A DNA stretch of 64,000 nt, taken from assembly GCA_965153355.1 (NCBI GenBank), contig OZ231126.1, positions 111,538,001 to 111,602,000 of the forward strand. The letters run 5' to 3'. The notes under the pieces were generated by a model. It saw only the letters and a program-made list of their open reading frames with translations, did no database searches and had not been told where the DNA came from. Numbering within the stretch: position 1 is the first letter of the stretch; each line of letters opens with the position of its first letter. The stretch is from Flaccisagitta enflata. Its lineage: Eukaryota; Chaetognatha; Sagittoidea; Aphragmophora. A program made the position numbers and the translations under genes. This document shows, in pieces, positions 46,044 through 57,348 of this stretch.

Positions 46044-47500
46044 GGGTGTTTCATGCCATATTAGATATAAGAAAACGATGCCATTCTACTTCTAAAACTG
46101 CAAAAATAAGTCTGAAAAGAGATTCAAAGAGCACTTAAGCTACAATTTCTTGTGTAAAAATTTCATGGGTTCGGGTCAAATATCTTGGCCACAATATCAA
46201 TTTGAAGTCAAATGAGCATTTAAAGGAAGGTCTTTTAACAGCATTTTGATTCTGAAAGTTCTTCTTTGAAGTGCGCTCATTTCTAAATGGCTTGAGCCAC
46301 AAATGCCAAATTGATCTCCGATTAAAGAAAATTTGATAAGCTTTAATTTGAGACCAATCTGGCATCTGTAACTCAAGCCATGTAAAGAACTTTTGAAATA
46401 AAAATTATGTTAAAAAAGCTTCTCCTTTAGATGCTCATTTTACTTGATGTTGTGGCCAAGATATTTGACCTAAACCCATGATATTTTTACACAAAAAAAT
46501 TGGAGCTTAAGCATCTTAAAAAATTGTCATCCCTTTTTAAGTTGGTGACCAAGTGGAAAAAATTGTTGTAGACAATTTTTTGCTCATAAAGTGATAAAAC
46601 ATAAATTTTCCAGAGATATACATGCAGATTTTGCTCTATTTGATTGAAATTGATGGATACACATAGTTTCTGGCATGTTTACGACTTTTTTCACAAATTG
46701 CTGTGCACATTATTCTGCGCCATCTTTTTATTTGGATGTTGGCGCATGTTTGGGGCCAAGATTCTGGAAGGCGAGATGCAGAGAAGGCATTCAAGAGCTT
46801 TTCTAGGTGTCCAGATGGTCAGGGGTGTCATAATTGCTCATAAAAGAAAAAGATCATATGAAAACCACCTGCGAATGATGATTGCAAATTGATGGAGATT
46901 TGCACATTGATTTGTGTAACATTTTGCTTTGATTACACCGTCTTTAAATCGAATTGACTTTTTGTAAACCTTTATAACTTTGAAACTGCTTGGCAAACAG
47001 TCCTCAAATTTTCAGTGTATGTTGGTAATATGCTGCAGTTTTACTATGCCGAATCTCAATGTTGAGCGCCAGATTGTTAGAAATAAGCATAACATTAAAG
47101 TGAACTGCCATTTTTGAGGCCGACCCAATTTTTGAGGAGCGGTTCTTTATAGAGGCTGTCTTCAACAGCCCATCATCATTATAGACATTGACCTAAAGAC
47201 CTGGGATTGGTCTAAGGTGACTACTAATTACCTGTGAAACAGAATTTAAGTAAGTTTTTGTCAGTTGAGACCATTCCCTGGACCCTAGATCATTTTTTTT
47301 AGATATGACAGGTCGATAGAAACAGCTTCTTTAAACATAGAATTGAGCTGGCCTAAAAAGTGGTACAGTAGATGTCGTCTGTACTTGGAAATACGGGGGC
47401 CCTCATATCCTAATTACCATTTGTGCAAATGAAATGAAACTGTGTGTGTATAATGCTTACTTTCTATAGGGTTGACGATGGGGTATGGCAGTTCTGTTAA
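46044..47500 (+). repeat. Left arm of a long inverted (foldback-like) repeat
   Basis: Pieces are collinear in reverse with 53780-54885: GTGTTTCATGCC at 46046 versus 54885, ACACCGTCTTTAAATCGAAT near 46935 versus 54690, a TGCTGCAGTTTTACTATG segment near 47033, GTAGATGTCGTCTG near 47370, and GGGGTATGGC near 47480. It includes a private palindromic insert at 46135-46511. No transposase frame seen; stretches without gene. Confidence 0.8.
46135..46511. mobile_element. Palindromic MITE within left foldback arm
   Basis: Two ~170-base arms, starting TTAAGCTACAATTTCTTGTG and ending in the complement AAATTGGAGCTTAAG, are imperfect inverted repeats. The right foldback arm has AGAGCACCATCTC at this place, so it is an insertion. 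No clean target duplication was found. Confidence 0.7.
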
Positions 47501-47557
47501 TAGAAAATTTTTAGAATATACTAAATCAAATTCGCTTGGTCAAATCAGCTTCTGGAA

Positions 47558-47634
47558 TTGGTCTAGTGATTAACTCACTTGACTTCAGGTTTATCTTGAT
47601 CAGTTTATTTAGTCAAAGGTTCCAGGTTCGAATC
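47558..47634 (+). other. tRNA-like pol III A and B box pair (SINE-like remnant)
   Basis: TTGGTCTAGTGAT resembles an A box and GGTTCGAATC is a perfect B box, 57 bases apart. No cloverleaf with a proper acceptor stem was recognised, so a tRNA-derived SINE remnant is more likely than a functional tRNA. Confidence 0.35.
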
Positions 47635-47672
47635 GAAGAATGGTTTTGCACTTTAAGCAAATGGATGAAGCT

Positions 47673-48129
47673 TGTGGGCTCTCAATAGAGTCCATCCTTT
47701 TACCTTCAATCATCAATCTCATTTGCATATTGCAGTCTCCTCTCTTATGATTAATACCCTTGTCCTCGCATGCTCAATTACTGTTATTCTCCTTTCCCCT
47801 TTCTCTCCTATGTCCTACGTGAGGTCAATCATGTTACATTGTCACGTTTCCTCTCCTATATTGTCTCATTGCAAAGTGATGTAGCTACCTCTTAATGCAT
47901 ATCATGTATTTCACCCTGACTGCTCTTATATCCTTGGAACTGATGTAGATTCAACTGGTGAGGGAAGGGTAAGAAATATAACCCCTTCAAAAGGCTGCTC
48001 AGACTATACACACGCCTCTATCTATTAACTTGCGAGTTCATAGATGAAAGACTCAAGTATTCAGTTACGATCCGAGTCCCAGCCTATAGTCACTGAAGAG
48101 TCAGCTAGCCAGCTAGTAGCGTTATCTAC
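47673..48129 (+). repeat. Gypsy 5' LTR
   Basis: 457 bases beginning TGTGGGCTCTC and ending TTATCTACA, near-identical to 53250-53707. Preceded by AGCT. The LTR also contains CCTTTCCCCTTTCTCTCC-rich sequence. Confidence 0.92.
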
Positions 48130-48150
48130 ATGAGTGAGCCCGACTGAACT
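48130..48150 (+). other. Possible primer-binding site
   Basis: TGAGTGAGCCCGACTGAAC just inside the 5' LTR loosely resembles the complement of a tRNA-Trp 3' end (TGACCCCGACGTG-type). The match is imperfect. Confidence 0.25.
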
Positions 48151-48234
48151 ATATTCCAACCTCAGTCAGCCCTAATGAAAATGCGCCGATTGCGCTGCGC
48201 TGAAGGCTAAGCTGACTAATCTGGTTGAGTCAAA

Positions 48235-48400
48235 AGTCAGTCCCCGACAAGAGGCCGGTAAACCGGATATCTGTTCCAACCTGTCTGAGAGGTGGATCAG
48301 AAGAGAAGCTGGTAAACCAGAAATCTGTAACAACTTGTTTGAGAAGTCGTTCAGAAGAGAAGCCGGTGAACCGGAACAATTCAATTGCCAGCGCCACGCA
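48235..48400 (+). repeat. Imperfect ~58-bp tandem repeat in gypsy leader
   Basis: Three units around GGTAAACCGGATATCTGTTCC, GGTAAACCAGAAATCTG and GGTGAACCGGAAC separated by TCAGAAGAGAAGC. Lies between LTR and gag. Confidence 0.8.
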
Positions 48401-48464
48401 CTCACTCAGTGAACTTCGTGGCACTTGCCCCGCTCTATAGGCGATCCCGCATTGATCTCGCCCA

Positions 48465-49529
48465 ATGAACAACCAAAGAACAACTACACGTTCACAGTCA
48501 GAAACTGATCCAAATCTACTAGCAGCACCATTAACATCATTCCGCAGACGCCGTTCTCCAACTCGCGATCAAAGACTTGCATCACCAAATCATTGTGAAG
48601 AAGAAGAGGGACTTATCTTCACATTCCCAGAAGCCGAAAACATGGGTGACCCAAACAACTCCGTTCAAGCTTTGACAGAGGCGCTACAAGGCGTCAGAGT
48701 CTCCAGCCGAAAACCAGAACTCCCGGCCTTTGACCCCAAAAACGTCGACATCTGGTTGAAGCGCGTTGACAACGCTTACCGACGAGCAGGCGTCACTGAG
48801 CCAAAGGACAAATTTGCTTTTATTGAAACAAAATTTTCAGTGGACGCCGACCCAAGAATTAACGAGTTTCTCTACGGCGAGGGGACTGCGGACGAATGGA
48901 CAGCTTTTGAGGTCTACCTCCGCGGCAGATACGGCCAAACAAAAGCTCAACAAGCAGCAGTCATTCTCGACGGTTTCCAAAGAGACGGGAAATTACCATC
49001 GGAGATGTTTGCGGCCATCAAGGAAAAGATTGGCTCAATTACGGTGGATGACATTGTGAAAGAAATGGTCCTGAGAGAACTACCAACAGACATCAGACGG
49101 ACCATCCACGACAAAGTCAAAGACGCAGATGGCGCCGAAACTGTTAAACTAGCTGACCAGTACTTTGACAGAAACGGAAAACCTATCCACCAAGCCCCAA
49201 GCTTGCAAGTCAGCGCCATCAATGACGTCCCTGATCCCATCGATACTGACTGCGAAGACGAGGTCAACGCCATCAACCACCGTTTCCCAAAGGGCAGCCG
49301 ATGGACCCGTCCTTGACAAGGCCAAAAGCCTATGAAGACAATAAAAACTGAAGCACCCAAATCGGCACCAAAGGTTGTGAAAGCAAATCCAAACTACCCA
49401 GTCAAGAAAAGCGTTGATCTTTGCCAAGCCCACTTCAGGTTTGGTGACAAGGCCCGCTACTGCGAAGTCAGCTGCTCCCGTTTTGATGAACAACGCTTCC
49501 CGGGAAACGGGCAGGCGGGCCAGAAATAA
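48465..49529 (+). pseudogene. gag: Gypsy gag with internal TGA
   Basis: Capsid-type region LPAFDPKNVDIWLKRVDNAY then FEVYLRGRYGQTKAQQA and REL.TDIRRTI. An in-frame TGA at 49314-49316 follows SRWTRP; the same frame continues to 49529 with LCQAHFRFGDKARYCEVSC, the Cys/His segment found near the end of gag in this group. Start chosen at 48465; the next ATG (48642) is an alternative. Family role: retroelement particle shell. Confidence 0.8.
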
Positions 49530-51739
49530 ATGCCGCACTGCCCCGCGAATCACAAGACGGCTCAAAGCTTCTTTTTGCCATTGACGCAATCGACAATACT
49601 CGTTGGCTTATAGATGGCGGCGCAGCATGGTCAATAATCCCGCCAACACCACAGCAACGTGCTGCTGGCCCCAATGCTTGGCGACTTCAAGCAGCCAACG
49701 GTTCAGAAATTTTGTGTTATGGGCTTACAGACCGAGATGTCTGTATTGGTGATCGTAGATTTTCATTTTCCTTCATTGTTGCCGATGTCCGCCAACCAAT
49801 TCTAGGAGCGGATTTTATCTCACATTTTTACCTTGCTCCCAATCACCGCGATAAATGCCTTATTGATCTGTCTGATTGCTCAACAATACCTGTGCGTATC
49901 AACAACAATACGCAAGCAAACGATTTTAGCAAAATCAACCATGTCAGCCAAGGGCAGGACCCTTTCCTAAAACTCCTTGAGAGTTACCCTGAACTGTCAA
50001 CTCCATCCTTCAAGCCTAAGAATGTGGCACACGGTGTCCAACACCACATACCTACAAACTGCCGCCCAATTCAGTCAAAGGTGAGACCTCTCAATCCGGA
50101 GAAGCTTGCAATCGCCAAACAAGAGTTTGAAAAGCTGGTCGAATTGGGCATCTGTTACAGAGGCAAAAGCGAGTGGGCATCCCCGCTCATGGTCGCCCCA
50201 AAACCCGGTGGAGGTTGGCGAGTTTGTGGCGACTATCGCCGCCTAAACACCGCTACAATTGATGACAAATACCCAGTTAAGCCCCTGGCAGACTTCAACG
50301 CCAACCTTTGCGGAAAAAAGATTTTTTCAAAAATCGATCTTCTGAAGGGCTACCATCAAATCCCTGTAGCTCCCGGAGACATTGGAAAGACCGCAGTTAT
50401 CACCCCATTTGGGTTGTGCATCTTCCCCCGCTGCCCGTTTGGCTTAAAAAACGCGGGACAAGACTTTCAAAGGCTGATGGATGAGGTCCTGGGTGACCTT
50501 CCATTTTGCTACGTGTATTTGGACGATATCCTTGTCTTCTCAAATACACCAGAAGAGCACCTGGATCACTTAAGGCAGATTTTTGATCTCTTGTCTGCAA
50601 ATGGGCTGGTTGTCAACCGGCCAAAGTGCATCCTTGGTGTGACAGAGCTAGACTTCCTTGGCTTCCGCGTCAATCAGGAGGGCGTCACTCCGCTGCCAGA
50701 AAAAGTTGAGGCGATAAGGGCCACTAAGGCACCAACCACTGTAAAGGAACTGCAACATTTCAATGGAATGGTTGGCTACTACCACAAACACATTCACCAT
50801 GCAGCCCATCATATGGACTTCCTGTTTGAAGCCCTGAAAGGGAAGCCCAAAAAGCTGAATTGGACACCTGAGTGTGAGAGCTCCTTCAAAGCAATCAAGG
50901 AAGCACTGGCCAATGCAGCAATGCTGCGCCATCCTCGTCCAAACGCTGCCTTAGCCTTGACGACAGATGCATCAAACATCGCCATGGGTGCTGTTCTAGA
51001 GCAAAGAGGCCCAAACGGTTGGGAACCTCTAGGGTTCTTCAGCGCTAGACTAAAGAACAACGAACGAAGGTGGCCACCTTTCGACCGGGAACTCCTTGCA
51101 GCTTTTCGATCAATCCGTCACTTCCGTCATATGGTGGAGGGTCGACGATTTACGCTGTACACCGATCATCAGTCACTTGTTCCTGCTCTCTCAAAAAAGA
51201 CTGAGCCACACACGGCACGTCAAACATACCAACTGTCTGGTATTGCCGAATACACGACTGACATAAGATACATTGAAGGCAAAGCCAATGTTGTGGCAGA
51301 CGCGTTGTCCCGCCCAAATGAAACAGAGGAACATGTGTTCTTGATTGCGATGGTTGACGCAGGCATCACAACCCAGCTTGGTCCAGGCCACAAGGTTCAC
51401 TTGACCAAAACAATCACAACGCCATCGTCAAGCATCAAGAAACCTATTCCGAGCGAAAAACTGGAGGATCTAAATCAATCAATCAACTCCATAGTCTCTC
51501 TGGGCATTGACTTTGAAGAGATGGCACGCAATCAGCCTCTTGACCTGGATTTCACTCGCGTCTCACGCGATCCAAATTCTGGAATATCATTCCAAAAAGT
51601 TCCAATGGGTCCATACCACCTGCACGTAGATGTCTCCAATGGCCCTGCTCGTCCATTTGTTCCAGCCGATGAAGAAGACGCGTCTTTGATGCTATTCACG
51701 GCCTCGGTCACCCAGGCATTGAAAGAACACGACAGATGA
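49530..51739 (+). pseudogene. pol: Gypsy pol part 1: protease, RT and RNase H
   Basis: In the -1 frame relative to gag. Protease motif reads LIDGGAAWSII, DGGA in place of the usual DTGA/DSGA. RT: IFSKIDLLKGYHQIP, TPFGLCIFPRCPFGLKNAG, catalytic YLDDILVF; RNase H: LTTDASNIAMGAVLEQ, DRELLAAF, TDHQSL. Integrase zinc-finger text (HGLGHPGIERT) lies in another frame beyond about 51675, so this frame ends early at 51737-51739. Role: cDNA synthesis. Confidence 0.9.
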
Positions 51740-53205
51740 TTTGCGAAAAATTTGTCTGGCCATCAATCCGCGCTGATACAGCAAAATGGTCTCGCGAATG
51801 TGTGCACTGTCAAAGAGCCAAGGTGCGATGTCACGTTGTCCCAGAAATTGGCGAATTCATTGTCCCAAACAGACGCTTCGCGCACCTACATGCGGACCTC
51901 ACTAAGATGCCAGAATCTAACGGATACTGCTATCTGTTGACAATCATTGACCGGTTTACGCGATGGCCAACGGCAATCCCACTGAAGGACACCACAACAG
52001 AAACCGTCATCGACGCAATCACGCATGGCTGGATAGCCTCATTTGGTGTCCCTAAAGCAATTACAACCGACCGTGGGTCACAATTTACTTCTGCATTGTG
52101 GAAGCAACTTTGCCACACATGGGGCATTGTGGCCCACCTTACAACATCATACCATCCTGAGGCCAATGGCTTGGTGGAAAGGTTCCACAGAAGACTCAAG
52201 GAATCACTCAAAGCCCAGTGTGGCGAGGACAGTACAGAATGGTTTTGGCGCCTTCCAATGGCGCTCCTGGCCATACGAACTACTCTCAAACCTGATGTGG
52301 GTTCCTCCCCAGCAGAGTTGGTTTACGGCGAAGGTCTGGCAGTTCCAGGGGAATTGCTCCCAGATGTAACCTTCGTGGAAGAAGACTTGACACAGCAGCG
52401 CAAGCGCATGCTAGGAAACTTGCGTGTCGAAGTTGAACGCCTCCAGCCAACACCAACATCCACACATCGTCAACCGCACACTTATTTACCTGACGACCTC
52501 AAGGATGCAACCCATGTTTTTGTAAGACGTGGGGGACATGGCCATCCTCCTCTTACATTGCCTTACGTAGGCCCCTTCAAGGTCGAATCTCGCACTGAGA
52601 CTGGCTTCAACGTCCACCTACCAGGACGTGGAGTAGACAAAATAGCCTTAGCCCGCATCAAACCGGCATATGTGGACCTAGAAGACACCAACAATGGAAA
52701 TAGCCAGCCCCCTTCACCGCAGTCTCCGCAGCCTCCGCAGCCTCAGCAGCCTCAGCAATCTCCGCAGGCTCCAGAGCCTCCTAGGCCAACCATGCAGTCT
52801 AGGAGAAATCGACGCAGGGGGGCGCCCCACATTGCTGATTTTAACCAACGTCAACATCCTCAATCATTTAAGCGGGAACAACAGTCCAGTCCCATCGCAG
52901 AATCGTCATACTCTGAGCCAGTGGCTCCGGAGCCAGGCACTGAGGACCCCTATGATGGGCATACACCAGCGGACTCAAACCTTGCGCCCTGCCAGTGCGA
53001 ACCTCCCGACAACCCTCAGGCGCCGTGTAACACGCCAGTGGCCGCTAGGCCAGGCACTAGCCTCAATGACAATTCAACTTCCCTACCTCAAACGGTGACA
53101 TCTCATCCTCGTCCGGTGCAGCGCGCCAACTTGAACAGAAGAATGGCAAGGCCAAATTATGGCCCCTCTCTCTCAGCCATCTTGAAAGCCCATCTCGACG
53201 CGTGA
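51680..53205 (+). pseudogene. pol: Gypsy pol part 2: integrase
   Basis: Reads in the next -1 frame: H2C2 finger (HGLGHPG..., CVHCQRAK), core D,D,E (FAHLHADLTK, TTDRGSQFTSALW, NGLVERFHRRLK), then a C-terminal Pro/Gln-rich tail ending RPNYGPSLSAILKAHLDA. The single frame change near 51670-51680 most likely is a point indel in this copy. No envelope gene. Confidence 0.88.
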
Positions 53206-53238
53206 AGACGTTTTTTCTCCCAGAGGTGCAACAAAACG

Positions 53239-53249
53239 TCTGGGGGGCG
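53239..53249 (+). other. Polypurine tract
   Basis: TCTGGGGGGCG directly before the 3' LTR fits a short plus-strand primer. Confidence 0.55.
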
Positions 53250-53707
53250 TGTGGGCTCTCAATAGAGTCCATCCTTTTACCTTCAATCATCAATCTCATT
53301 TGCATATTGCAGTCTCCTCTCTTATGATTAATACCCTTGTCCTCGCATGCTTAATTACTGTTATTCTCCTTTCCCCTTTCTCTCCTATGTCCTACGTGAG
53401 GTCAATCATGTTACATTGTCACGTTTCCTCTCCTATATTGTCTCATTGCAAAGTGATGTAGCTACCTCTTAATGCATATCATGTATTTCACCCTGACTGC
53501 TCTTATATCCTTGGAACTGATGTAGATTCAACTGGTGAGGGAAGGGTAAGAAATATAACCCCTTCAAAAGGCTGCTCAGACTATACACACGCCTCTATCT
53601 ATTAACTTGCGAGTTCATAGATGAAAGACTCAAGTATTCAGTTACGATCCGAGTCCCGGCTTATAGTCACGGAAGAGCTAGCTAGCCAGCTAGTAGCGTT
53701 ATCTACA
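53250..53707 (+). repeat. Gypsy 3' LTR
   Basis: 458 bases, TG...CA ends, followed by AGCT. Differences from the 5' LTR are concentrated in the last 50 bases (for example CCCAGCCT to CCCGGCTT). Confidence 0.92.
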
Positions 53708-53779
53708 AGCTGAAATTCTGCAAAAAAAGTGATTGATCCTAAAATTTTATACTTTAAGTTTTTTCCCAGGGTAAGCCGT

Positions 53780-54885
53780 AGGGGGATGCCATACCCCATC
53801 ATCAACCTAAAAGGGTCTATACATTATATCAGCAAAATATCAGTCCCTTTACTATACTGATGCTCAGGTTATGAGCTCCCCCGTATTTCCAAGTCTAGAC
53901 AACATCTACTGTAGTTTTTTAATAAGTTATGCTGACTTCCAACAATCAAGCGGTCAATATCCAAAATTAGCATAGTAAAACCGCAGCATATTATCAACAT
54001 ACCATCTTGGCCATAAATATACGGACAGTAGGTGTATAAGTTGATTCATTTTCCAGAAGCGAGCAACAAATATATCAAAATGCATCTAATATCAAGTATG
54101 ACCATGGTGGGCTTCCACTTATGCCTGCAAACGCTTTGGTGTCGACTCAATGAGAGACTGGAGGTACTCTGGAGTGATATTGTTTCAAACCTCAAATGCA
54201 ATTCATTTCAGCCCTGCTCTGAATGGTGTTTTTACGTATTTCTGCATATTTCCCGTTTGAATCTTTGAATTCTCAAATGAATTGAGATCCAGACTGATCT
54301 GGATTGACCTGGCCATCTTTTGACGAGCTTAACTCATCGATCTTGCAGTACAGAAGGCTTAGTGCACCAGTGCACTATACTCCACAAACTAAGAAAAATT
54401 TGCCCAGCATATTTGCAAAAAGCAAATGTTTTCTTCATTCAGCTCTCATTTCTAAACGAAAAAAGATACAGGAACCTGCTTGGTCTCATTTGATAGATTT
54501 TTCAAAGATGCGAATATTGAAAAAAGAATCATCCCACTGCTATCAAAATCAAGCGAGTTATGACAGATTAAAGCTGTCCGTATATTTATGGCCAAGATGG
54601 TACACTGCAAATTTGAGGACTTTTTTTCCAGTAGTTTCCAAGTTATAAAGGTTTACAAAAAGTCAATTCGATTTAAAGACGGTGTAAGATAGTTAAAAAA
54701 ATCAGAAAAGTAAAAAAACCTTGGAAAAACTGATGTAAAAACAACTAATGCGGAAATCTAGGCTTTCTCTCTCTGGACATTCTTTGTCTGAGATGGTGCT
54801 CTTTGAACCTTTTTTCAGAACTATTTTTGCATTTTTAGAAGCAGAATGTCATCATTTTCTTATATCTAATTTGGCATGAAACACC
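53780..54885 (-). repeat. Right arm of the long inverted (foldback-like) repeat
   Basis: Reverse-collinear with 46044-47490. Contains a private Tc1/mariner-like insertion at 54002-54600. The interval 53708-54001 shows no gene. Confidence 0.8.
54002..54600. mobile_element. Tc1/mariner-like element with 27-bp TIRs
   Basis: Ends CCATCTTGGCCATAAATATA and its exact reverse complement (27-base perfect inverted repeats continuing to CGGACAG). TA dinucleotides flank both ends, and the left foldback arm lacks the insert with a single TA. 599 bases; internal text (GAGATCCAGACTGATCTGG) resembles the region seen upstream of transposase in Tc1 elements, but no transposase frame survives. Confidence 0.85.
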
Positions 54886-54888
54886 ATG

Positions 54889-55433
54889 TAGTCGCAAAAG
54901 TGTTAGATGGTCAGCGCACGGTATCCGTGTCATGCCTAGGTAGGTTGTGCTGGCAGTTGAAGGGGAAGCAGGACCCAAATCACAGCCTTGAGGCCCAATT
55001 CCTAGCCTCAAGGCTCTAATCCAAGCCTGAAGGCCCAGATCCCAGCCTTGAGGCCCAGATTTAAACTGAGATGGCTGGGATTTGGACCTCAAGGTTGAGA
55101 TTTGGGCCTCAAGGCTAGGATCTGGGCCTTTTGGCAAGGATTTGGGCCTCAAGGCTGGGATTTGGGCCTTGACACTGGGATTTGGGTTTCCAGGCTGGGA
55201 TTTGGGCCTCGAGACTGGGATTTGAGGGAGGGGAAGGGGAGGAGGAGGAGAAGGATGAGAGGAAGAAGAAGAAGAAGAAAATTCCCCATATGTGTGAAAG
55301 CAGAGGACATGAACCCCTTCAGGGCCACTGCCCAAAAGGGGACCAACCAACCAACCAACCAACCAACTGACCAACCAACCAACCGACCAATAGACCAACA
55401 TAGCGAGGTGTAGAGTTGCGTAGCATGCGACTA
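54889..55433. mobile_element. MITE with GGGATTTGGGCCTC minisatellite core
   Basis: Starts TAGTCGCAAAAGTGTTAGATG and ends GCATGCGACTA (TA-flanked GTCGC inverted ends). Core is ~20-base repeats of GGGATTTGGGCCTCAAGGCT, followed by (GAA)n, CCATATGTGTGAAAGC and GACCAACC repeats. Confidence 0.75.
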
Positions 55434-55898
55434 AAAAGTTGTATCAGTAAACTTTTATGGGCTATCTATAAAGCAGCTTACAGGTACTTATATTTGCAAT
55501 TCATGTTCAGATTAATTCATTTATTCGTCAAGGGTGTATAAAGTTGAGCAGCTTTTCATTTCTTTCCCCCCCACTCTGGTCTTTGATTTCAACCCCGGCC
55601 AATAAAAGAACCATTTAATATTTTATTCCATAACTATGGCCAAATAATTGTGGGCCTGAACTACAAAAAAAACCATGACCCTTTGAAAGCTCTGCAAAAA
55701 TCTTGCAAATGGGACTTTGCTGATCTTTGTAGCCTCAAGCTTTAACAAGGCCAACACCTATAAGTCGCGTGCGGGACATAAATAGCTTCAGATGACTCAA
55801 AATGACTCAAAATGACTTAAAATGACTTAGAATGACTTTTAGTGGCATTTGGGAAGGAGCTGTGAGCCCAAAAACCTATAAAACGCCAAAAAAGTAAA
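55434..55898. other. No gene recognised
   Basis: Unique-looking intergenic DNA with GACTTAAAATGACTCAAAATG short repeats; no open frame of interest. Confidence 0.5.
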
Positions 55899-56557
55899 TA
55901 GTCGCAAAAGCGTCAGATGGTCAGCGGTACCCGTGCCCTGCCCAAGTAGATTGTGATTAAGCTTGAGGGAGAGAGCAGGGCAGCGGCTCCAAAGGGGTCA
56001 ATGACCTATGCTTTCACACATATGGGGAATTTTCTCCTTCTCCTTCTAGCGATTGGGATTGGGGCCTTAGGGCTTGGATTCAGGCCTTGGGGCTGGCATT
56101 TTGGGCTTGGGGCTAAGAATTAGGCCTTCAGGCTGGGATTAGGGCCTTAAAGCTGGGATTTTGACCCTGAGAATAGGATTTGGGTCTTGAGGAGCTGGGA
56201 TTCGGGCCTCAAACTGGGATTTGGGCCTTGAGGCTGGGATTTTGGCCTCAAGGATGGGATTTTGGCCTAAAGAATGGGATTTGGGCCTCAAGGATAGGAT
56301 TTCGACCTTTAGGCTGGGATTCAGGCCTCGAGACTGGGATTTGGACCTCATAGTAGGATTTGTGTCAGGCGGGGGGGGGGACGGAGAAGGAGAAGAAGGA
56401 GAAAATTCCCCATATGTGTGAAAGCATAGGTCATCGACCCCTTCAGGGCCGCTGCCCAAAAGGGGACCAACCGACTGACCAACTGACCAACCAACTGACC
56501 AACTGACCAACCGACGGACCGACAAAGCAGGGTGTAGAGTCGCGTAGCACGCGACTA
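55899..56557. mobile_element. MITE with long inverted ends and minisatellite core
   Basis: Same family as 54889-55433. The end sequences are long inverted repeats: 55975-56040 (GGCAGCGGCTCCAAAGGGG, CCTATGCTTTCACACATATG) matches the reverse complement of 56396-56460. Terminal TAGTCGC and GCGACTA. The core is about 16 copies of GGGATTTGGGCCT-type units. Confidence 0.8.
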
Positions 56558-56830
56558 AAAATGTACGAATTTTGATTTACATCCAATCAGGGCTCGGCAA
56601 AATTTTTTGCTTCCTGCGAGCAAAATTTCTCAAGCTCTACCTTCCTGCTAGAAACGCGTATGATTTTTGTGTCAATTTTCCCCTGTATTAACTAAATACA
56701 AGCACAGTACTATAAAACTATACATGGCTGTTGGTCCATCTGTCTGTCTATCCATCCGTCCTTCTTAAATTTTTGACTTCTTTGTTTTTTTTTAAAGAAG
56801 GGAGAAAAGAAAGGAAACTAGTCATCCAAG

Positions 56831-57275
56831 GATCGCACATGGTCAGCGGTACCCAATGCCCTGCTTGGAGCGATCAGCTGATAAAGTGGAGTGAGAGAAG
56901 GGCAGCAGCGCCAAAGGGCCGATGTCCTGTAGGACACAGGGGTGAATTTCCAGACGTCCTCAGAAGGTACATTTAATGGCTGATTTGATTGATTGGAGCA
57001 CAGTAATGCGATCAGGGATGAGGACAGATTAGAGACCTGAGAGGGTTATTTTAAGGGCTGAGACCCGAGTGGCCGGATTTCAGGTGTGAGAGGACTGATC
57101 TTAGGCACAAAATGGTTGAGTTTGGGCCTGACAAGTCTGATTTAGGGCCTTTTTGGGCTGATTTTGGGCATGAGAGAGCTGAGTTTTGGGCCTGAAAGGA
57201 CTGATTTGAGGCCTGACAAATGGACGGACAGATGTAAGGACGTCTAGAAATTCACCCCTGTGTCCTATAAAGGAA
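56831..57275. mobile_element. Related MITE with GTCCTGTAGGACACAGGGGT ends
   Basis: Inverted ends GTCCTGTAGGACACAGGGGT..ACGTCC near 56925 and GGACGTCTAGAAATTCACCCC near 57238. Core of GGGCCTGA..GGCTGATTT units. Starts with the GGTCAGCGGTACCC head shared with the previous MITEs. Confidence 0.65.
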
Positions 57276-57348
57276 GGAAGGAGGGAATGGAAGGAAGGAA
57301 AGCAGCAAGGAAAGAAAGAAGGAAGGAAGAAAGGAGGGTAGGAAGAAA

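Larger units (their letters stand above)
47673..53707 (+). mobile_element. Ty3/gypsy LTR retrotransposon
   Basis: LTR-gag-pol-LTR, 6.0 kb, flanked by AGCT on both sides (4-base target duplication). The two LTRs differ at only a few positions. Gag has an in-frame stop and pol one frameshift, so this copy is defective but recent. Inserted near the centre of the foldback-type element. Clade unassigned; CsRn1-like is possible. Confidence 0.93.

Noticed and set aside
46135-46511. piggyBac-type TTAA insertion
   Set aside because: TTAA flanks exist, but the other foldback arm shows no TTAA at the empty site, so they belong to the element ends.
47558-47634. Functional tRNA gene
   Set aside because: A and B boxes are present but stems do not fold into a cloverleaf and the box spacing is longer than a standard tRNA.
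51665-51740. Programmed frameshift between RT/RNase H and integrase
   Set aside because: Family alignment points to a single-base change in the conserved finger region of this copy, and no slippery heptamer is apparent.
54002-54600. Transposase gene inside the Tc1-like element
   Set aside because: The 114-residue plus-strand frame lacks DDE motifs; the insert is too short for a transposase.
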